From: Mycobacterium sp.
GTDB taxonomy: Bacteria > Actinomycetota > Actinomycetes > Mycobacteriales > Mycobacteriaceae
Reading direction: 5' to 3'
Assembly (NCBI GenBank): GCA_020438865.1
Contig: JAGQTU010000004.1
Span: forward strand, 40,124 to 104,123
Length of the DNA stretch: 64,000 bases
Position numbers and translations under genes: made by a program. Shown here one piece after another: positions 33,538-43,023 of this stretch (positions are counted from its first letter, which is position 1; each line of letters begins with the position of its first letter). Below the pieces are notes generated by a model that ran no database searches, was not told the origin of the DNA, and saw nothing but the letters and a program-made list of their open reading frames with translations.

Positions 33538-33960
33538 ATGCTGCAACGACTTTTCGCCAACGCCACCGAAGCCCATGCCCACTGCGATCTGTACTGCGGC
33601 GTCTATGACCCCGCGCAGGCCAAGATCGAGGCGCTCTCCTGCCTGAAGACGCTCCAGAAGTACCACGACTCGGATGACGAGCACTTCAAGACCCGCGCCA
33701 TCATCATCAAGGAGCAGCGCGCCGAAGAGGTCAAGCATCACCTGATGGTGCTGTGGGCCGACTTCTTCACCAAGGAGCATTTCGAGCAGTTCCCCAACCT
33801 GCACCAGCTGTTCTGGGACGGCGTGCACGGCGCGGGTGATGTGAAGAAGTCTCTCGACGTCGCCGTCGCCGAGAAGCTGCTCGCCACGATCGACAAGATC
33901 GCCGACATCTTCTGGCAGACCGAGAAGGCCAAGGGCATGGGGGTCTACCCGCCCGCCTGA
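33538..33960 (+). CDS. sodN: Nickel superoxide dismutase
   Basis: A 140-residue four-helix-bundle enzyme dismutating superoxide. A 14-residue propeptide (ending EAHA) precedes His15, Cys16 and Cys20, the nickel hook His1-Cys2-X3-Cys6 after processing. The hook reads HCDLYCGVYDP, whereas the canonical sequence has Pro in place of the first Tyr. The rest (KTLQKYHDSDDEHFKTRAIIIKEQRAE, VKHHLMVLWADFF) is typical, and length matches. ATG 33538 follows TAAGTT by 6 nt. The divergent sodX gene is its maturation protease; a strong hairpin follows. Confidence 0.93.
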   Translation: MLQRLFANATEAHAHCDLYCGVYDPAQAKIEALSCLKTLQKYHDSDDEHFKTRAIIIKEQRAEEVKHHLMVLWADFFTKEHFEQFPNLHQLFWDGVHGAGDVKKSLDVAVAEKLLATIDKIADIFWQTEKAKGMGVYPPA

Positions 33961-33981
33961 TCGGCGACCGCATCCGTCATC

Positions 33982-34015
33982 GAGGCCAGGCTCCGGCTCA
34001 CCGGGGCCTGGCCTC
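33982..34015 (+). terminator. sodN hairpin terminator
   Basis: GAGGCCAGGC (33982-33991) and GCCTGGCCTC (34006-34015) form a perfect 10-bp stem with a 14-nt loop, 22 bp after the sodN stop. No T-run follows. Confidence 0.7.
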
Positions 34016-34158
34016 ATCGCGGTATTGACGGCCCCGTCGATCTGTATAGGAACCGATATATAGATTGCCCAAAGGCCCTGGCTGCTTGCTGGCTCGATCC
34101 CCACGCGCGGCCGCCGTCCCGTTGTCGGTACATAGCCGGCGTGATATAGATACTTTTC

Positions 34159-34668
34159 GTGAAGACCCCGCCGGACCGCCCCGCCGCCGAGGTGGTCGGG
34201 GAGTTGCTCGATCAGGCGATGGACCTCACCGCGCGGTTCCTCGCCGACCGGGCCGGGCTGAGCGCATCGGCGGCGTTCGTGCTGAACCGGGTGCGCCGCG
34301 AGGGCCCGATCCGGCTGACCTCACTGGCCGCCAAGGAAGGCGTCAGCCAGCCCTCGATGACCCAGTTGATCCAGCGCCTGGAACGCCAGGACCTGGTGGC
34401 CCGATTGGCCGACCCCGACGACGGGCGTGCGACGCTGATCGGCATCACCGCTCGGGGCGAGGCCCTGCTCGAGGAGCGGACCCGGATCCGCCGTGAGCGC
34501 CTCGCGGCGCTGCTGTCGACGTTGTCCGCCGAAGAGGCGTGCACGCTGCAGCTCTCGGCGCGGGTGGCCTCCCCGATCCTGGACCGGCTCGCCGCCGACG
34601 CCGACGCGGCTTCCGAACCTCTCGCGGCCCACCTGGCCGTGGCCGGAACCCCTTCTCGGAACGAGTGA
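34159..34668 (+). CDS. MarR-family transcriptional regulator
   Basis: A 169-residue winged-helix regulator. The recognition region is LTSLAAKEGVSQPSMTQLIQRLERQDLV (about 54-81) and the wing ADPDDGRATLIGIT follows. It heads a MarR-mmpS-mmpL operon (1-bp gap, then 4-bp overlap), so it likely represses this exporter and responds to its substrate, as Rv0678 does for mmpS5-mmpL5, although there the regulator is divergent. GTG 34159 is at the end of an AT-rich leader with GATATATAGAT (34059-34069) and GATATAGAT (34143-34151) boxes that may be its sites. Confidence 0.83.
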   Translation: MKTPPDRPAAEVVGELLDQAMDLTARFLADRAGLSASAAFVLNRVRREGPIRLTSLAAKEGVSQPSMTQLIQRLERQDLVARLADPDDGRATLIGITARGEALLEERTRIRRERLAALLSTLSAEEACTLQLSARVASPILDRLAADADAASEPLAAHLAVAGTPSRNE

Positions 34669-34669
34669 C

Positions 34670-35146
34670 ATGACCGAGGGCCGGGGGTTCGCGAAACGTG
34701 CTCGGGTGCGGTCCTTTTCGGTGGGGCGGGTGCTGAAGAAGATCTGGATCCCATTGCTTCTGGTGATCGTGCTGGCGGTCTCGGGTCTGGTCGTGTCGCG
34801 GCTGCACCGGATGTTCGCGTCCAAGGATCTCAACGCCGGCGCCGGCGCCGGCATCGAGATCGTGCAGTTCAATCCGAAGGTCATGGTCTACGACGTATTC
34901 GGATCGCCCGGAACCACCGCCCAGATCAGCTATTTCGACACCGAGGCGAAGGTGCACACGATCGAGGCGCCGCTGCCGTGGTCGACCACCCTGTCCACGA
35001 CGCTGCCGTCGGTGAGTGCCAGTCTCATGGCGCAGGGCACCGGTGACCGGATCGGCTGCCGGGTCACCGTCAACGGCACCGTCCGCGAAGAGGAGACCGC
35101 CAGCGGTGTGAACGCCCAGACCTACTGCCTGGTCAAGTCCGCATGA
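34670..35146 (+). CDS. MmpS-family membrane accessory protein
   Basis: A 158-residue protein: cytosolic basic start, one transmembrane helix (IWIPLLLVIVLAVSGLVV, about 25-43), then the MmpS periplasmic domain with VMVYDVFGSPGTTAQISYFD and PWSTTLSTTLPSVSASLMAQG, and a conserved Cys pair (GCRV, TYCLVKSA). MmpS proteins assist an MmpL partner in exporting lipids or siderophores. ATG 34670 starts 2 nt after the MarR stop; its own stop overlaps mmpL (ATGA). It is therefore tightly co-expressed with the MmpL. Confidence 0.9.
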   Translation: MTEGRGFAKRARVRSFSVGRVLKKIWIPLLLVIVLAVSGLVVSRLHRMFASKDLNAGAGAGIEIVQFNPKVMVYDVFGSPGTTAQISYFDTEAKVHTIEAPLPWSTTLSTTLPSVSASLMAQGTGDRIGCRVTVNGTVREEETASGVNAQTYCLVKSA

Positions 35147-38031
35147 CGGACACCGCAACGCAACCCGTCGCGCGGCCACGGCTGGCTCATGGTCTGCGCA
35201 TCCTGGCGTTGCCGATTGTCCTGTTGTGGGTGGGCGTCGCCGTCCTGGTCAATGTGGTTGCGCCGCAACTGGAAGTGGTCGGGGAGATGCATTCGGCCCC
35301 GATGGCTCCCGAGGATGCGCCGTCGATGCAGGCGATGAAGCGGATGGGCGCCAACTTCGGCGAGTTCGACTCCAACAGCACGGTGATGGTCATTATCGAG
35401 GGCCAGCAGCCGCTGGGCCCGGATGCGCACCGCTTCTACGACGAGATCATCCGCAAGCTGCGCGAGGATCCGGAACACATCCAGCACATCCAGGACTTCT
35501 GGGGCGACACCTTGACGGCGGCAGGGGCGCAGAGCCCGGACGGCAAGGCCGCCTACGTGATGCTCAACCTCGCCGGCGAACAGGGCCAGACACTGGCCAA
35601 CGAAGGCGTCCAGGCGGTCCGGAAGGTCATCGCGCAGGTCAAGGCGCCGCCGGGGGTGCAGGCGTACGTAGCGGGTCCGGCCGCCCTGACCAACGACCTG
35701 CACATCATCGGCAACGCCAGCCTGGCCCAGATCACGCTGCTCACCCTGATCGGCATCGCCGGCATGCTGTTGATCGTCTATCGCTCGATCATCACCACGC
35801 TCATCCAGCTGTTCATGACGTTCCTGCAACTGCTGACCGCGCGCGGCGTGGTAGCCCTGATCGCCACCCACGGCGGATTCGGGCTGACCACCTTCGCCGG
35901 AAACATCCTCACCATGCTGGCCATCGCGGCCGCCACCGATTACGGCATCTTCCTGTTCGGCCGCTACCGCGAGGCCCGCGGTATGGGTGAGGACCGGGAT
36001 ACCGCCTACTACACCACCTTCCGGTCCGTCGCCCCGGTGATCGTGGGATCGGGCCTGACGATCGCGGGTGCGACCTACTGCCTCAGTTTCGCCCGGCTGC
36101 CCTACTTCACCACCATGGGCGCACCCGTCGCGATCGGCATGGTCGTCGTCGTGGTGATCTCGGTGACCCTCGGCCCGGCGATCCTCTTCCTCGGCAGCCG
36201 GGTCGGGCTGTTCGAGTCGAAAAGACCTCCCCGCAGCCGGTTCTGGCGCCGGGTGGGCGTCGCCGTGGTTCGGTGGCCGGCCCCTATCCTGGTGGCCAGC
36301 CTGTTCATCGTGCTGATCGGCGTGGTCGCGATCCCCGGCTACAAGCCGGCCTACAACGACCGCTACTACCTGCCAACCAGCGCCCCGACCAACGTCGGCT
36401 TCGCCGCCGCCGACCGGCACTTCTCGCAGGCCCGGATGAACCCCGACATCCTGATGGTCGAGGCCGACCACGACATGCGCAATCCCGCCGACATGCTGGT
36501 GCTCAACGCGGTGGCCCGCAACGTGATGCACACCGACGGTATCGCCATGGTGCAGAACATCACCCGGCCGCTGGGAATCCCGATCCAGCACAGCTCGATT
36601 CCGTTCCAGACCAGTGTGCAGGGCCAGACCAGCAACATGAACCTGCCGTTCCAACGGGATCAGCTGGCCAACCAACTCAAGACCGTCGACGCGATGAACG
36701 TTTCGATCGACATCCTGGAGCGCCAGTACCGGCTCTCGCTCCAGCAGACCCAACTCACGGTCGACTCGGCGGCGAAATCGCAGGACCTGCTCGAAGCCAC
36801 CAAGGAGGTGCGGGACAACATCGCCAATGTCGACGACCAGTTCCGGCCGATCCGCAACTACTTCTACTGGGAACCGCACTGCTTCGACATCCCGATGTGC
36901 GCCGCCATCCGCTCGGTGTTCGACTCACTGGACGGGATCGACAAGGTCGCCGACAAGACGGCGGCGGTGCAGGGCAACACCGACCAATTGGCCAGCCTCG
37001 CACCGCAGTTGACCGCGCTGCTGCCCCAGACCATCGCGTCTATGAAGGTGAGCCGGGACCTCTCCCTGGCGTCATACAACAACCAGAAGGCTTTGCTCGA
37101 CCAGATGCAGGCCATGAACGACACCGCCCTGGCGATGGGCGCCAGCTTCGACCAGGCCAAGAACGACGACCTGTTCTATCTGCCGCCGGAGGCCTTCGCC
37201 AACCCCGACTTCAAGCGCGGCCTGGAGATGTTCCTGTCCCCGGACGGCAAGTCCGCCCGGATGTTCATCACCCACCAGAGCGATCCCGCGACGGTGGACG
37301 GCATCGCCCGGGTCGACGGCGAGCGCAAGGCCGCGCAGGAGGCCCTGAAGATGACCTCGCTGTCGAACGCCAAGGTCTACCTGGGCGGGGTGGCGGCGAC
37401 CTACAAGGACATGTCCGACGGGGCGCGCTATGACCTGATGATCGCGGTGGTGTCGTCGCTGACGCTGATCTTCATGATCATGCTCATCCTCACCCGAAGC
37501 ATGGTGGCGTCGCTGGTGATCGTCGCGACGGCGGGCAGTTCGATCGCCGCGTCGTTCGGCATCTCGGTGCTGTTGTGGCAGGACCTGTTCGGCAAGCAGG
37601 TGCAGTGGCTGGTCATGCTGATGTCGGTCATCATCCTGCTGGCGGTGGGATCGGACTACAACCTGCTGCTGGTGTCGCGGTTCAAGGACGAGATCCACGC
37701 CGGGCTCAAGACCGGCATCATCCGCTCGATGGCGGGTACCGGCGGTGTGGTGACCTCGGCCGGCCTGGTATTCGCGGCCACCATGGCGGGCATGATGGGC
37801 AGCAAGCTGATCGTGTTGGCCCAGATGGGTTCCACCATCGCGATCGGCCTGCTGGTCGACACCTTCATCGTGCGCTCGCTCCTGATGCCGTCGATCGCGG
37901 TGCTGCTGGGCCGGTGGTTCTGGTGGCCGACGGTGGTGTATCCGCGCGGCGACAACCACTTCCGGAAACCGGCCCCCCGCCCGGCCGGCAACCAACCCGG
38001 CACGACCGCGATACCGGCCCAATCTTCGTAG
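35143..38031 (+). CDS. MmpL-family RND transporter
   Basis: A 962-residue proton-driven RND exporter with 11-12 transmembrane helices and two large periplasmic loops. Diagnostic features are VAPQLEVVGEMHS after helix 1, the SSD-like helices containing AAATDYGIFLFGRYREARG (proton-relay Asp-Tyr pair), and VGSDYNLLLVSRFKDE in the second half. The loop contains [11 protein letters not shown], typical of MmpL. With MmpS and MarR it likely exports a lipid, siderophore or drug; the cargo is unknown. A second MmpL lies 1.2 kb downstream in the opposite orientation. Confidence 0.94.
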   Translation: MTDTATQPVARPRLAHGLRILALPIVLLWVGVAVLVNVVAPQLEVVGEMHSAPMAPEDAPSMQAMKRMGANFGEFDSNSTVMVIIEGQQPLGPDAHRFYDEIIRKLREDPEHIQHIQDFWGDTLTAAGAQSPDGKAAYVMLNLAGEQGQTLANEGVQAVRKVIAQVKAPPGVQAYVAGPAALTNDLHIIGNASLAQITLLTLIGIAGMLLIVYRSIITTLIQLFMTFLQLLTARGVVALIATHGGFGLTTFAGNILTMLAIAAATDYGIFLFGRYREARGMGEDRDTAYYTTFRSVAPVIVGSGLTIAGATYCLSFARLPYFTTMGAPVAIGMVVVVVISVTLGPAILFLGSRVGLFESKRPPRSRFWRRVGVAVVRWPAPILVASLFIVLIGVVAIPGYKPAYNDRYYLPTSAPTNVGFAAADRHFSQARMNPDILMVEADHDMRNPADMLVLNAVARNVMHTDGIAMVQNITRPLGIPIQHSSIPFQTSVQGQTSNMNLPFQRDQLANQLKTVDAMNVSIDILERQYRLSLQQTQLTVDSAAKSQDLLEATKEVRDNIANVDDQFRPIRNYFYWEPHCFDIPMCAAIRSVFDSLDGIDKVADKTAAVQGNTDQLASLAPQLTALLPQTIASMKVSRDLSLASYNNQKALLDQMQAMNDTALAMGASFDQAKNDDLFYLPPEAFANPDFKRGLEMFLSPDGKSARMFITHQSDPATVDGIARVDGERKAAQEALKMTSLSNAKVYLGGVAATYKDMSDGARYDLMIAVVSSLTLIFMIMLILTRSMVASLVIVATAGSSIAASFGISVLLWQDLFGKQVQWLVMLMSVIILLAVGSDYNLLLVSRFKDEIHAGLKTGIIRSMAGTGGVVTSAGLVFAATMAGMMGSKLIVLAQMGSTIAIGLLVDTFIVRSLLMPSIAVLLGRWFWWPTVVYPRGDNHFRKPAPRPAGNQPGTTAIPAQSS

Positions 38032-38088
38032 CGGGGTGCCTGTTTGCGCTCGGCGCGCCTACCGGCTTTCATGGTGGGGATGCCTGAG

Positions 38089-38922
38089 ATGAACCGTCGC
38101 CATGCCATATCGCTGGCCGGGATCGCCGCCCTGGCGGCCACCATGCCCATTCCGCCCGCCACCGCCGCGCCGCGGTCGCCGCGGGACCGGCCGTCGTTGC
38201 CCACCGCGCCGGCCGGCGGCAACTACATCTTCGTCGACGACTTCGACGGCCCGGCCGGCTCCGCCCCCGACCCGGGCAAGTGGGAGATCGCGCTCGAGCG
38301 CGAGTCGATGCAGGACCCGACCTTCTGGGAACTGCCGGAGAACGTCGGCCAGTATCGCGACGACCGGCGCAACGTCTACGTCGACGGCAAGTCGAACCTC
38401 GTCTTCCACGCCGCCAAGGACGGCAACAGGTACTACAGCGGCAAGGTGTTCGGGAAGTGGCGCGGTGGTATCGGCCACAACTGGGAGGCGCGGATCAAGC
38501 TCGACTGCCTGACCGCCGGCTGCTGGCCGGCCTGGTACCTGGCCAACAACAGCCCGGTCAACGGCGGCGAGGTCGACATCATGGAGTGGTACGGCAACGG
38601 GCACTGGGCCGCCGGGACCGCGGTGCACGCCAAGCTGAACGGCGGCGAGCACGTCAGCCACGGCATCACCGCCGACAGCGGCTGGCACACCTGGCGGGTG
38701 CGGTGGGACGACGCCGGGATGCGGTTCTGGAAGGACTACGTCGACGGCGCGCAGCCGTACTTCGACGTGCCCGCGAAGTCGTTGCCGGATTGGCAGTTCA
38801 ACGAGCCCGGCTATCAACTGTTCCCGGTCCTCGATCTGGCCGTCGCGGGTTCCGGCGGTGGCGATCCCGGACCGGGGACCTACCCGGCCAACATGCTCAT
38901 CGACTGGGTGCGGGTCTGGTAA
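38089..38922 (+). CDS. Exported GH16 glycoside hydrolase (beta-1,3-glucanase-like)
   Basis: A 277-residue enzyme with a Tat-like signal (MNRRHAISLAGIAALAA, cleavage after PATAA) and one GH16 jelly-roll domain. The catalytic EXDXXE motif is GGEVDIMEWYG; the first Glu is the nucleophile and the last the acid/base. Length and start resemble M. tuberculosis Rv0315 (about 294 residues). ATG 38089 has GGGGAT upstream; ATG 38080 and 38071 are alternatives. Likely substrates are beta-1,3/1,4-glucans. It follows mmpL by 57 bp, possibly on the same mRNA. Confidence 0.88.
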   Translation: MNRRHAISLAGIAALAATMPIPPATAAPRSPRDRPSLPTAPAGGNYIFVDDFDGPAGSAPDPGKWEIALERESMQDPTFWELPENVGQYRDDRRNVYVDGKSNLVFHAAKDGNRYYSGKVFGKWRGGIGHNWEARIKLDCLTAGCWPAWYLANNSPVNGGEVDIMEWYGNGHWAAGTAVHAKLNGGEHVSHGITADSGWHTWRVRWDDAGMRFWKDYVDGAQPYFDVPAKSLPDWQFNEPGYQLFPVLDLAVAGSGGGDPGPGTYPANMLIDWVRVW

Positions 38923-38993
38923 CGCCAAACCGCAGGCACCCGAACATAATTGACGTGTTCGTCGGACGCTACCGCGTGGGTTACTCTCACTCC

Positions 38994-39260
38994 GTGAGCA
39001 GCAGGGGAATTCCCGGCGGCGTGGTGCACGAGATGCCCGCCGACCTCCGCGCGGCGCTGACGACCAACACCGCCGCGCTGGAGGCCTGGCGGGACATCAC
39101 GCCGCTGGCGCGCAACGAGTTCATCTGCTGGGTCACCGACGCCAAGCAGCAGGCCACCCGGGAGAGCCGGATCCGCCGGACCCAGGAGGAACTGGAGGAG
39201 GGCAAGCGCCGGCCGTGCTGCTGGCCGGGCTGCAAACACCGCGAGCGCACCGGCCGATAG
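38994..39260 (+). CDS. YdeI/OmpD-associated-like small protein
   Basis: An 88-residue protein with the OmdA/YdeI helical motif ALEAWRDITPLARNEFICWVTDAKQQATRESRIRRTQEELEEGKRRPC; the tail CCWPGCKHRE is Cys-rich and could bind a metal. The family is described as bacteriocin-protection or stress related, with no solid biochemical role. GTG 38994 follows TACTCT (38982-38987) by 6 nt, so the mRNA is probably leaderless. It ends 4 bp from the convergent mmpL. Confidence 0.75.
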   Translation: MSSRGIPGGVVHEMPADLRAALTTNTAALEAWRDITPLARNEFICWVTDAKQQATRESRIRRTQEELEEGKRRPCCWPGCKHRERTGR

Positions 39261-39264
39261 CGCC

Positions 39265-42105
39265 TTACGGCCGGGCTGGCCTGGGCCGCACGAGCTGCGG
39301 CCACCAGAACCACCGCCCCAGCAGGGCCGCGATCGCCGGGGTCATGAACGCGCGCACCACCAGGGTGTCGAACAACAGACCCAGCCCGATGGTGGTGCCG
39401 ACCTGGGCGACGACGACCATGGCGCTCACCGACATCGCCATCATGGTGAACGCGAACACCAGACCGGCGGCGGTCACGACCGACCCACTGCCGCCCATCG
39501 CGCGGATGATGCCGGTGTTGATCCCGGCCGGGATCTCCTCCTTCATCCGGGCGACCAGCAGCAGGTTGTAGTCGGCGCCCACCGCCAGCAGGATGATCAC
39601 CGCCATGGCCATCACCATGAACTGCAGTTCCATTCCCAGCAGGTACTGCCAGAGCAGCACGGACAGCCCGAAGGACGCGCCGAGTGAGATCACCACGGTG
39701 CTCACGATGACGGCGGCGGCAACGACGCTGCGGGTGATGAGCAGCATGATGATGAAGATCAGGCTCAGCGCGGCCACACCGGCGATCAGCAGGTCGTATT
39801 TGTTGCCCTGCTCCATGTCCTTGAACGCCGATGCGGTGCCGCCGAGGTAGACCTTGGAGCCCTCCAGTGGTGTGCCCTTGATGGCTTCGAACACGGCGTT
39901 CTTGATGGCGTCGATGCGGTTGATGCCGTCGGCGGACAGCGGGTCCTCTTCATGGGAGATGAAGAACCGGATCCCGTGCCCGTTCGGGGAGATGAAACTC
40001 TTCATCCCGCGCTTGAATTCGGCGTTGTCGAAGATCTCCGGCGGCAGGTAGAAGGTGTCGTCGTTGTGGGCATCGTTGAACGCCTTGCCCATCGCGGCCG
40101 AACTCTGGTCCATCGCCGCCATCTGATCCTGCATGCCGGCCTGGCTGGCCTGCATGGTCAGCATCATGATGCGCATCCGCTTCATCGTCGCGACGGTCGG
40201 CTCCATCAGCGTGATCATCTGCGGCATCAGCGCATCGAGTTGCCGCAGATCCGGTATCAGTTCCTGGATGTGGTCGGTGGTGGCGTCGATACCGTCGAGT
40301 CCGTCGAAGATCGAGCGCATGGCCGCGCACACCGGGATGTCGAAGCAGTGCGGTTCCCAGTAGAAATAGCTGCGGATCGGGCGCAGCATGTCGTCGAAAT
40401 CGGCTATGTGGTTGCGTAATTCGGCGATCTCGGCGGCCATGTCCTCGGTCTTGCCGACCATGTCATGAGTGGTCGCGCTCATCTTCTCCATCAACGTGAT
40501 CATCTGGGTCATGGTGTTGATGGTGGTCTGCATCTCGTTGCCCTGGACCAGCATGTCTTTCATCCGGTCTTCCATGTAGGAGCGGTTGAGCTTCTGCATG
40601 GTGCTGCCCATGCTGATCTGGGCGGGCAGGGTGCTGTATTTCAGCGGTTTGCCGTCGGGACGGGTGATGGACTGCACCCGGCCGATGCCGTTGAGTCGGG
40701 TGACGGCCTTGGTGATCTGGTCGATCACCAGGAAATCCGCCGAGTTGCGCACATCGTGGTCGGTCTCGACGAGCAGCAGTTCCGGGTTCATCCGGGCGAC
40801 CGGGAAATGCCGCTCGGCGGCGGCGAATCCCTCGTTGGCCGGCAGGCTGGCGGGGAGGTACTTGCGGTCGTTGTAGTTGGGCTGGTAACCGGGCAGCGTG
40901 ACCAGGCCGACCAACGCGATCATGATCGTGAGGGTCAGGATCCAGCCCGGCCAGCGGACCACGGCCGCCCCGAGCCGACGCCAGAAGCGGATTCGCATGG
41001 CGCGCTTGGGTTCCAGCAGACCGAAACGGCTCGCGACGGTGATGATCGCCGGGCCCAGGGTCAGGGCCACCGTGACCGCGACGACCATGCCGACCGCCAA
41101 CGGGACACCCAGGGTCTGGAAGTAGGGCAGCCGGGTGAACGACAGACAGAAGGTGGCGCCGGCGATCGTCATGCCCGAGGCCAGCACGACGTGAGCGGTG
41201 CCTCCGAACATCGTGTAGAAGGCCGACTCGCGGTCCTGTCCGATGGTCCGGGCCTCCTGGTACCGCCCGATCAGAAAGATGGCGTAGTCGGTCGTCGCGG
41301 CGATCGCAAGCGTGACCAGAAGTTGGGTCGCGAACGTCGACAGCCCGATCAGCTCGTGGTAGCCGAGGAAGGCCACCACGCCGCGGGTCACCGAGAGTCC
41401 CAGGATCAGCATCGTCAGCACCAGCCCGACGGTGACGATCGAGCGGTAGAAGAACAGCAGCATGAACAGGATGACGCCGATGGTGGCGTACTCGATGAGC
41501 TTGATGCTCTTGTCGCCGGCGGCCTGCTGGTCGGCCTGCAGCGCCGGCCCGCCGGTGACGAAGACCTTCACCCCGGGCGGCGGGGTGAGGCTGCGGACGA
41601 TCTTCTGCACCGCGGCGACGGAGTCGTTGCCGAGCGCCTCCCCCATGTTGCCGGCGAGGTAGACCTGGACGTAGGTGGCCTTGCCGTCGGCGCTCTGGGC
41701 GCCGGCCCGGGTCAGCGGATCGCCCCAGAAGTCCTGGATGTGCTGGACATGGGTGGTGTCGGCGCGCAGCTTGGCGATCATGTCGTCATAGAAGGCATGG
41801 GCGTCGTCGCCGAGGGGCTGGTCGCCCTCGAGGACGATCATCGCCGAGCTGTCGGAGTCGGACTCCTCGAAGAGCTTGCCGGTGCGCATCATCGCGATGA
41901 CCGACGGCGCCTCCTTGGGCGACATCGACACCGCCCGCATCTGGCCGACGACTTCGAGCTGGGGCACGGTCACGTTGAGGAGCGCGATCAGCGCGATCCA
42001 GCCGATGATGATGGGCACCGCCAGCCGGCGGATCCAGCGGGCGACCCCGGACCGGCGCTGCTGGGCATCGACCTGGACGGCCGCCTCGACCGCGGGGGCG
42101 CTCAC
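39265..42105 (-). CDS. MmpL-family RND transporter (second copy)
   Basis: A 946-residue MmpL paralog of the first, with the same hallmarks: [14 protein letters not shown] after helix 1, [33 protein letters not shown] and [13 protein letters not shown]. It lacks an adjacent MmpS, so it either works alone or uses the MmpS of the neighbouring operon. GTG 42105 has a weak GGTGAGAA site upstream. It is monocistronic and faces the GH16/YdeI side of the other exporter operon. Cargo unknown. Confidence 0.93.
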   Translation of the reverse strand: MSAPAVEAAVQVDAQQRRSGVARWIRRLAVPIIIGWIALIALLNVTVPQLEVVGQMRAVSMSPKEAPSVIAMMRTGKLFEESDSDSSAMIVLEGDQPLGDDAHAFYDDMIAKLRADTTHVQHIQDFWGDPLTRAGAQSADGKATYVQVYLAGNMGEALGNDSVAAVQKIVRSLTPPPGVKVFVTGGPALQADQQAAGDKSIKLIEYATIGVILFMLLFFYRSIVTVGLVLTMLILGLSVTRGVVAFLGYHELIGLSTFATQLLVTLAIAATTDYAIFLIGRYQEARTIGQDRESAFYTMFGGTAHVVLASGMTIAGATFCLSFTRLPYFQTLGVPLAVGMVVAVTVALTLGPAIITVASRFGLLEPKRAMRIRFWRRLGAAVVRWPGWILTLTIMIALVGLVTLPGYQPNYNDRKYLPASLPANEGFAAAERHFPVARMNPELLLVETDHDVRNSADFLVIDQITKAVTRLNGIGRVQSITRPDGKPLKYSTLPAQISMGSTMQKLNRSYMEDRMKDMLVQGNEMQTTINTMTQMITLMEKMSATTHDMVGKTEDMAAEIAELRNHIADFDDMLRPIRSYFYWEPHCFDIPVCAAMRSIFDGLDGIDATTDHIQELIPDLRQLDALMPQMITLMEPTVATMKRMRIMMLTMQASQAGMQDQMAAMDQSSAAMGKAFNDAHNDDTFYLPPEIFDNAEFKRGMKSFISPNGHGIRFFISHEEDPLSADGINRIDAIKNAVFEAIKGTPLEGSKVYLGGTASAFKDMEQGNKYDLLIAGVAALSLIFIIMLLITRSVVAAAVIVSTVVISLGASFGLSVLLWQYLLGMELQFMVMAMAVIILLAVGADYNLLLVARMKEEIPAGINTGIIRAMGGSGSVVTAAGLVFAFTMMAMSVSAMVVVAQVGTTIGLGLLFDTLVVRAFMTPAIAALLGRWFWWPQLVRPRPARP

Positions 42106-42217
42106 CGGGTTCTCACCCGCTGAACAAGCCTGTGCGGCACGGTTGCGACCCCTCCATGCGGCGTTGTGGTTGAGTCCGCCATTCTAGAGCGCCCCACAGC
42201 CGCCCGGGTTGCCGACG

Positions 42218-42997
42218 CTAGCGGGGTAGGTCCCACTGGCCGAAGTCGGGCGCGAGAACATCGTCGACGTCGACGTGCACACCGTCGATCAGCATGCCCG
42301 GGTCGGACGCGGTGACCACCTCGGCCTGGAACAGCACCGCCGCCGGTTCGCGCTCGCCCCCCGACCACGCCTTGGTCTGCCACGCCCACCGGAAGCCCGG
42401 GGTGCTCGACGCGCCGACCACGCCGTCCGCGATCGCCCAACCAACCTGCGCCCGGCCGCCGTAGATGCCGGTGCGCGCGACGCCCAACACCGAGTTGATT
42501 CCGCGAAACCATTGCACCGCAGTGCTTTTCCAGGTCTGCGCGTCGACCGGCTCGTCGACGCTGAAGAAGATCGGCGCCGAGTCGGGGCCGCCGGCCGCGC
42601 CGTGCAGGCGCAGCGCCGTCCTGGCGTCCGCGACGCCGCCGTCGAACCCGCGGGTGAAGTCCGACGGCGAGTTCGGCCAACCGGGCTTGCCGTACTGGTA
42701 GCAGCTGACGACGTGCAGTCCCAGCGCGCGCATGCCGTCGGTGAACTCGCGGGTGACCGGCTTGAAGTCGAACGTGGCGCCGGGCCGCAGCTCGGAGACG
42801 TAGACCAGCGCCCCGTCGAAGCCGGCCGCCTTGATCTGCGCCGGTGCGACCAGCCGCTCGGCGAAGTCGATCAACTGCATGCCGGTGGCGGCGGACTTCG
42901 GTGCGGCGGTCAGTGCCGCCGCCGCTGCCACCGCGCCGAGGCCGGCCAGCGCGGTGCCGTACTTGAGCACTTCCCGGCGCGAAACAGAACCCGTCAC
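42218..42997 (-). CDS. Tat-exported DUF1906 glycoside-hydrolase-like protein (Rv2525c-like)
   Basis: A 259-residue protein with a twin-arginine signal (VSRREVLKYGTALAGLG) and a DUF1906 TIM-barrel-like domain (MQLIDFAERLVAPAQIKAAGFDGALVYVSE, FFSVDEPVDAQTW, GVARTGIYGG). Rv2525c, the known relative, is Tat-secreted and affects cell-wall state and beta-lactam susceptibility. GTG 42997 follows minus-strand TACGCT by 7 nt. It lies 26 bp after the L,D-transpeptidase gene on the same strand, supporting a shared wall-related role. Confidence 0.85.
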   Translation of the reverse strand: MTGSVSRREVLKYGTALAGLGAVAAAAALTAAPKSAATGMQLIDFAERLVAPAQIKAAGFDGALVYVSELRPGATFDFKPVTREFTDGMRALGLHVVSCYQYGKPGWPNSPSDFTRGFDGGVADARTALRLHGAAGGPDSAPIFFSVDEPVDAQTWKSTAVQWFRGINSVLGVARTGIYGGRAQVGWAIADGVVGASSTPGFRWAWQTKAWSGGEREPAAVLFQAEVVTASDPGMLIDGVHVDVDDVLAPDFGQWDLPR

Positions 42998-43023
42998 GGC
43001 TGGCAGCGTAGCGCCGGGCGTGA

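Noticed and set aside
40465-42123. 552-codon plus-strand frame opposite the second mmpL
   Set aside because: Antisense shadow of a well-supported MmpL; no domain signal.
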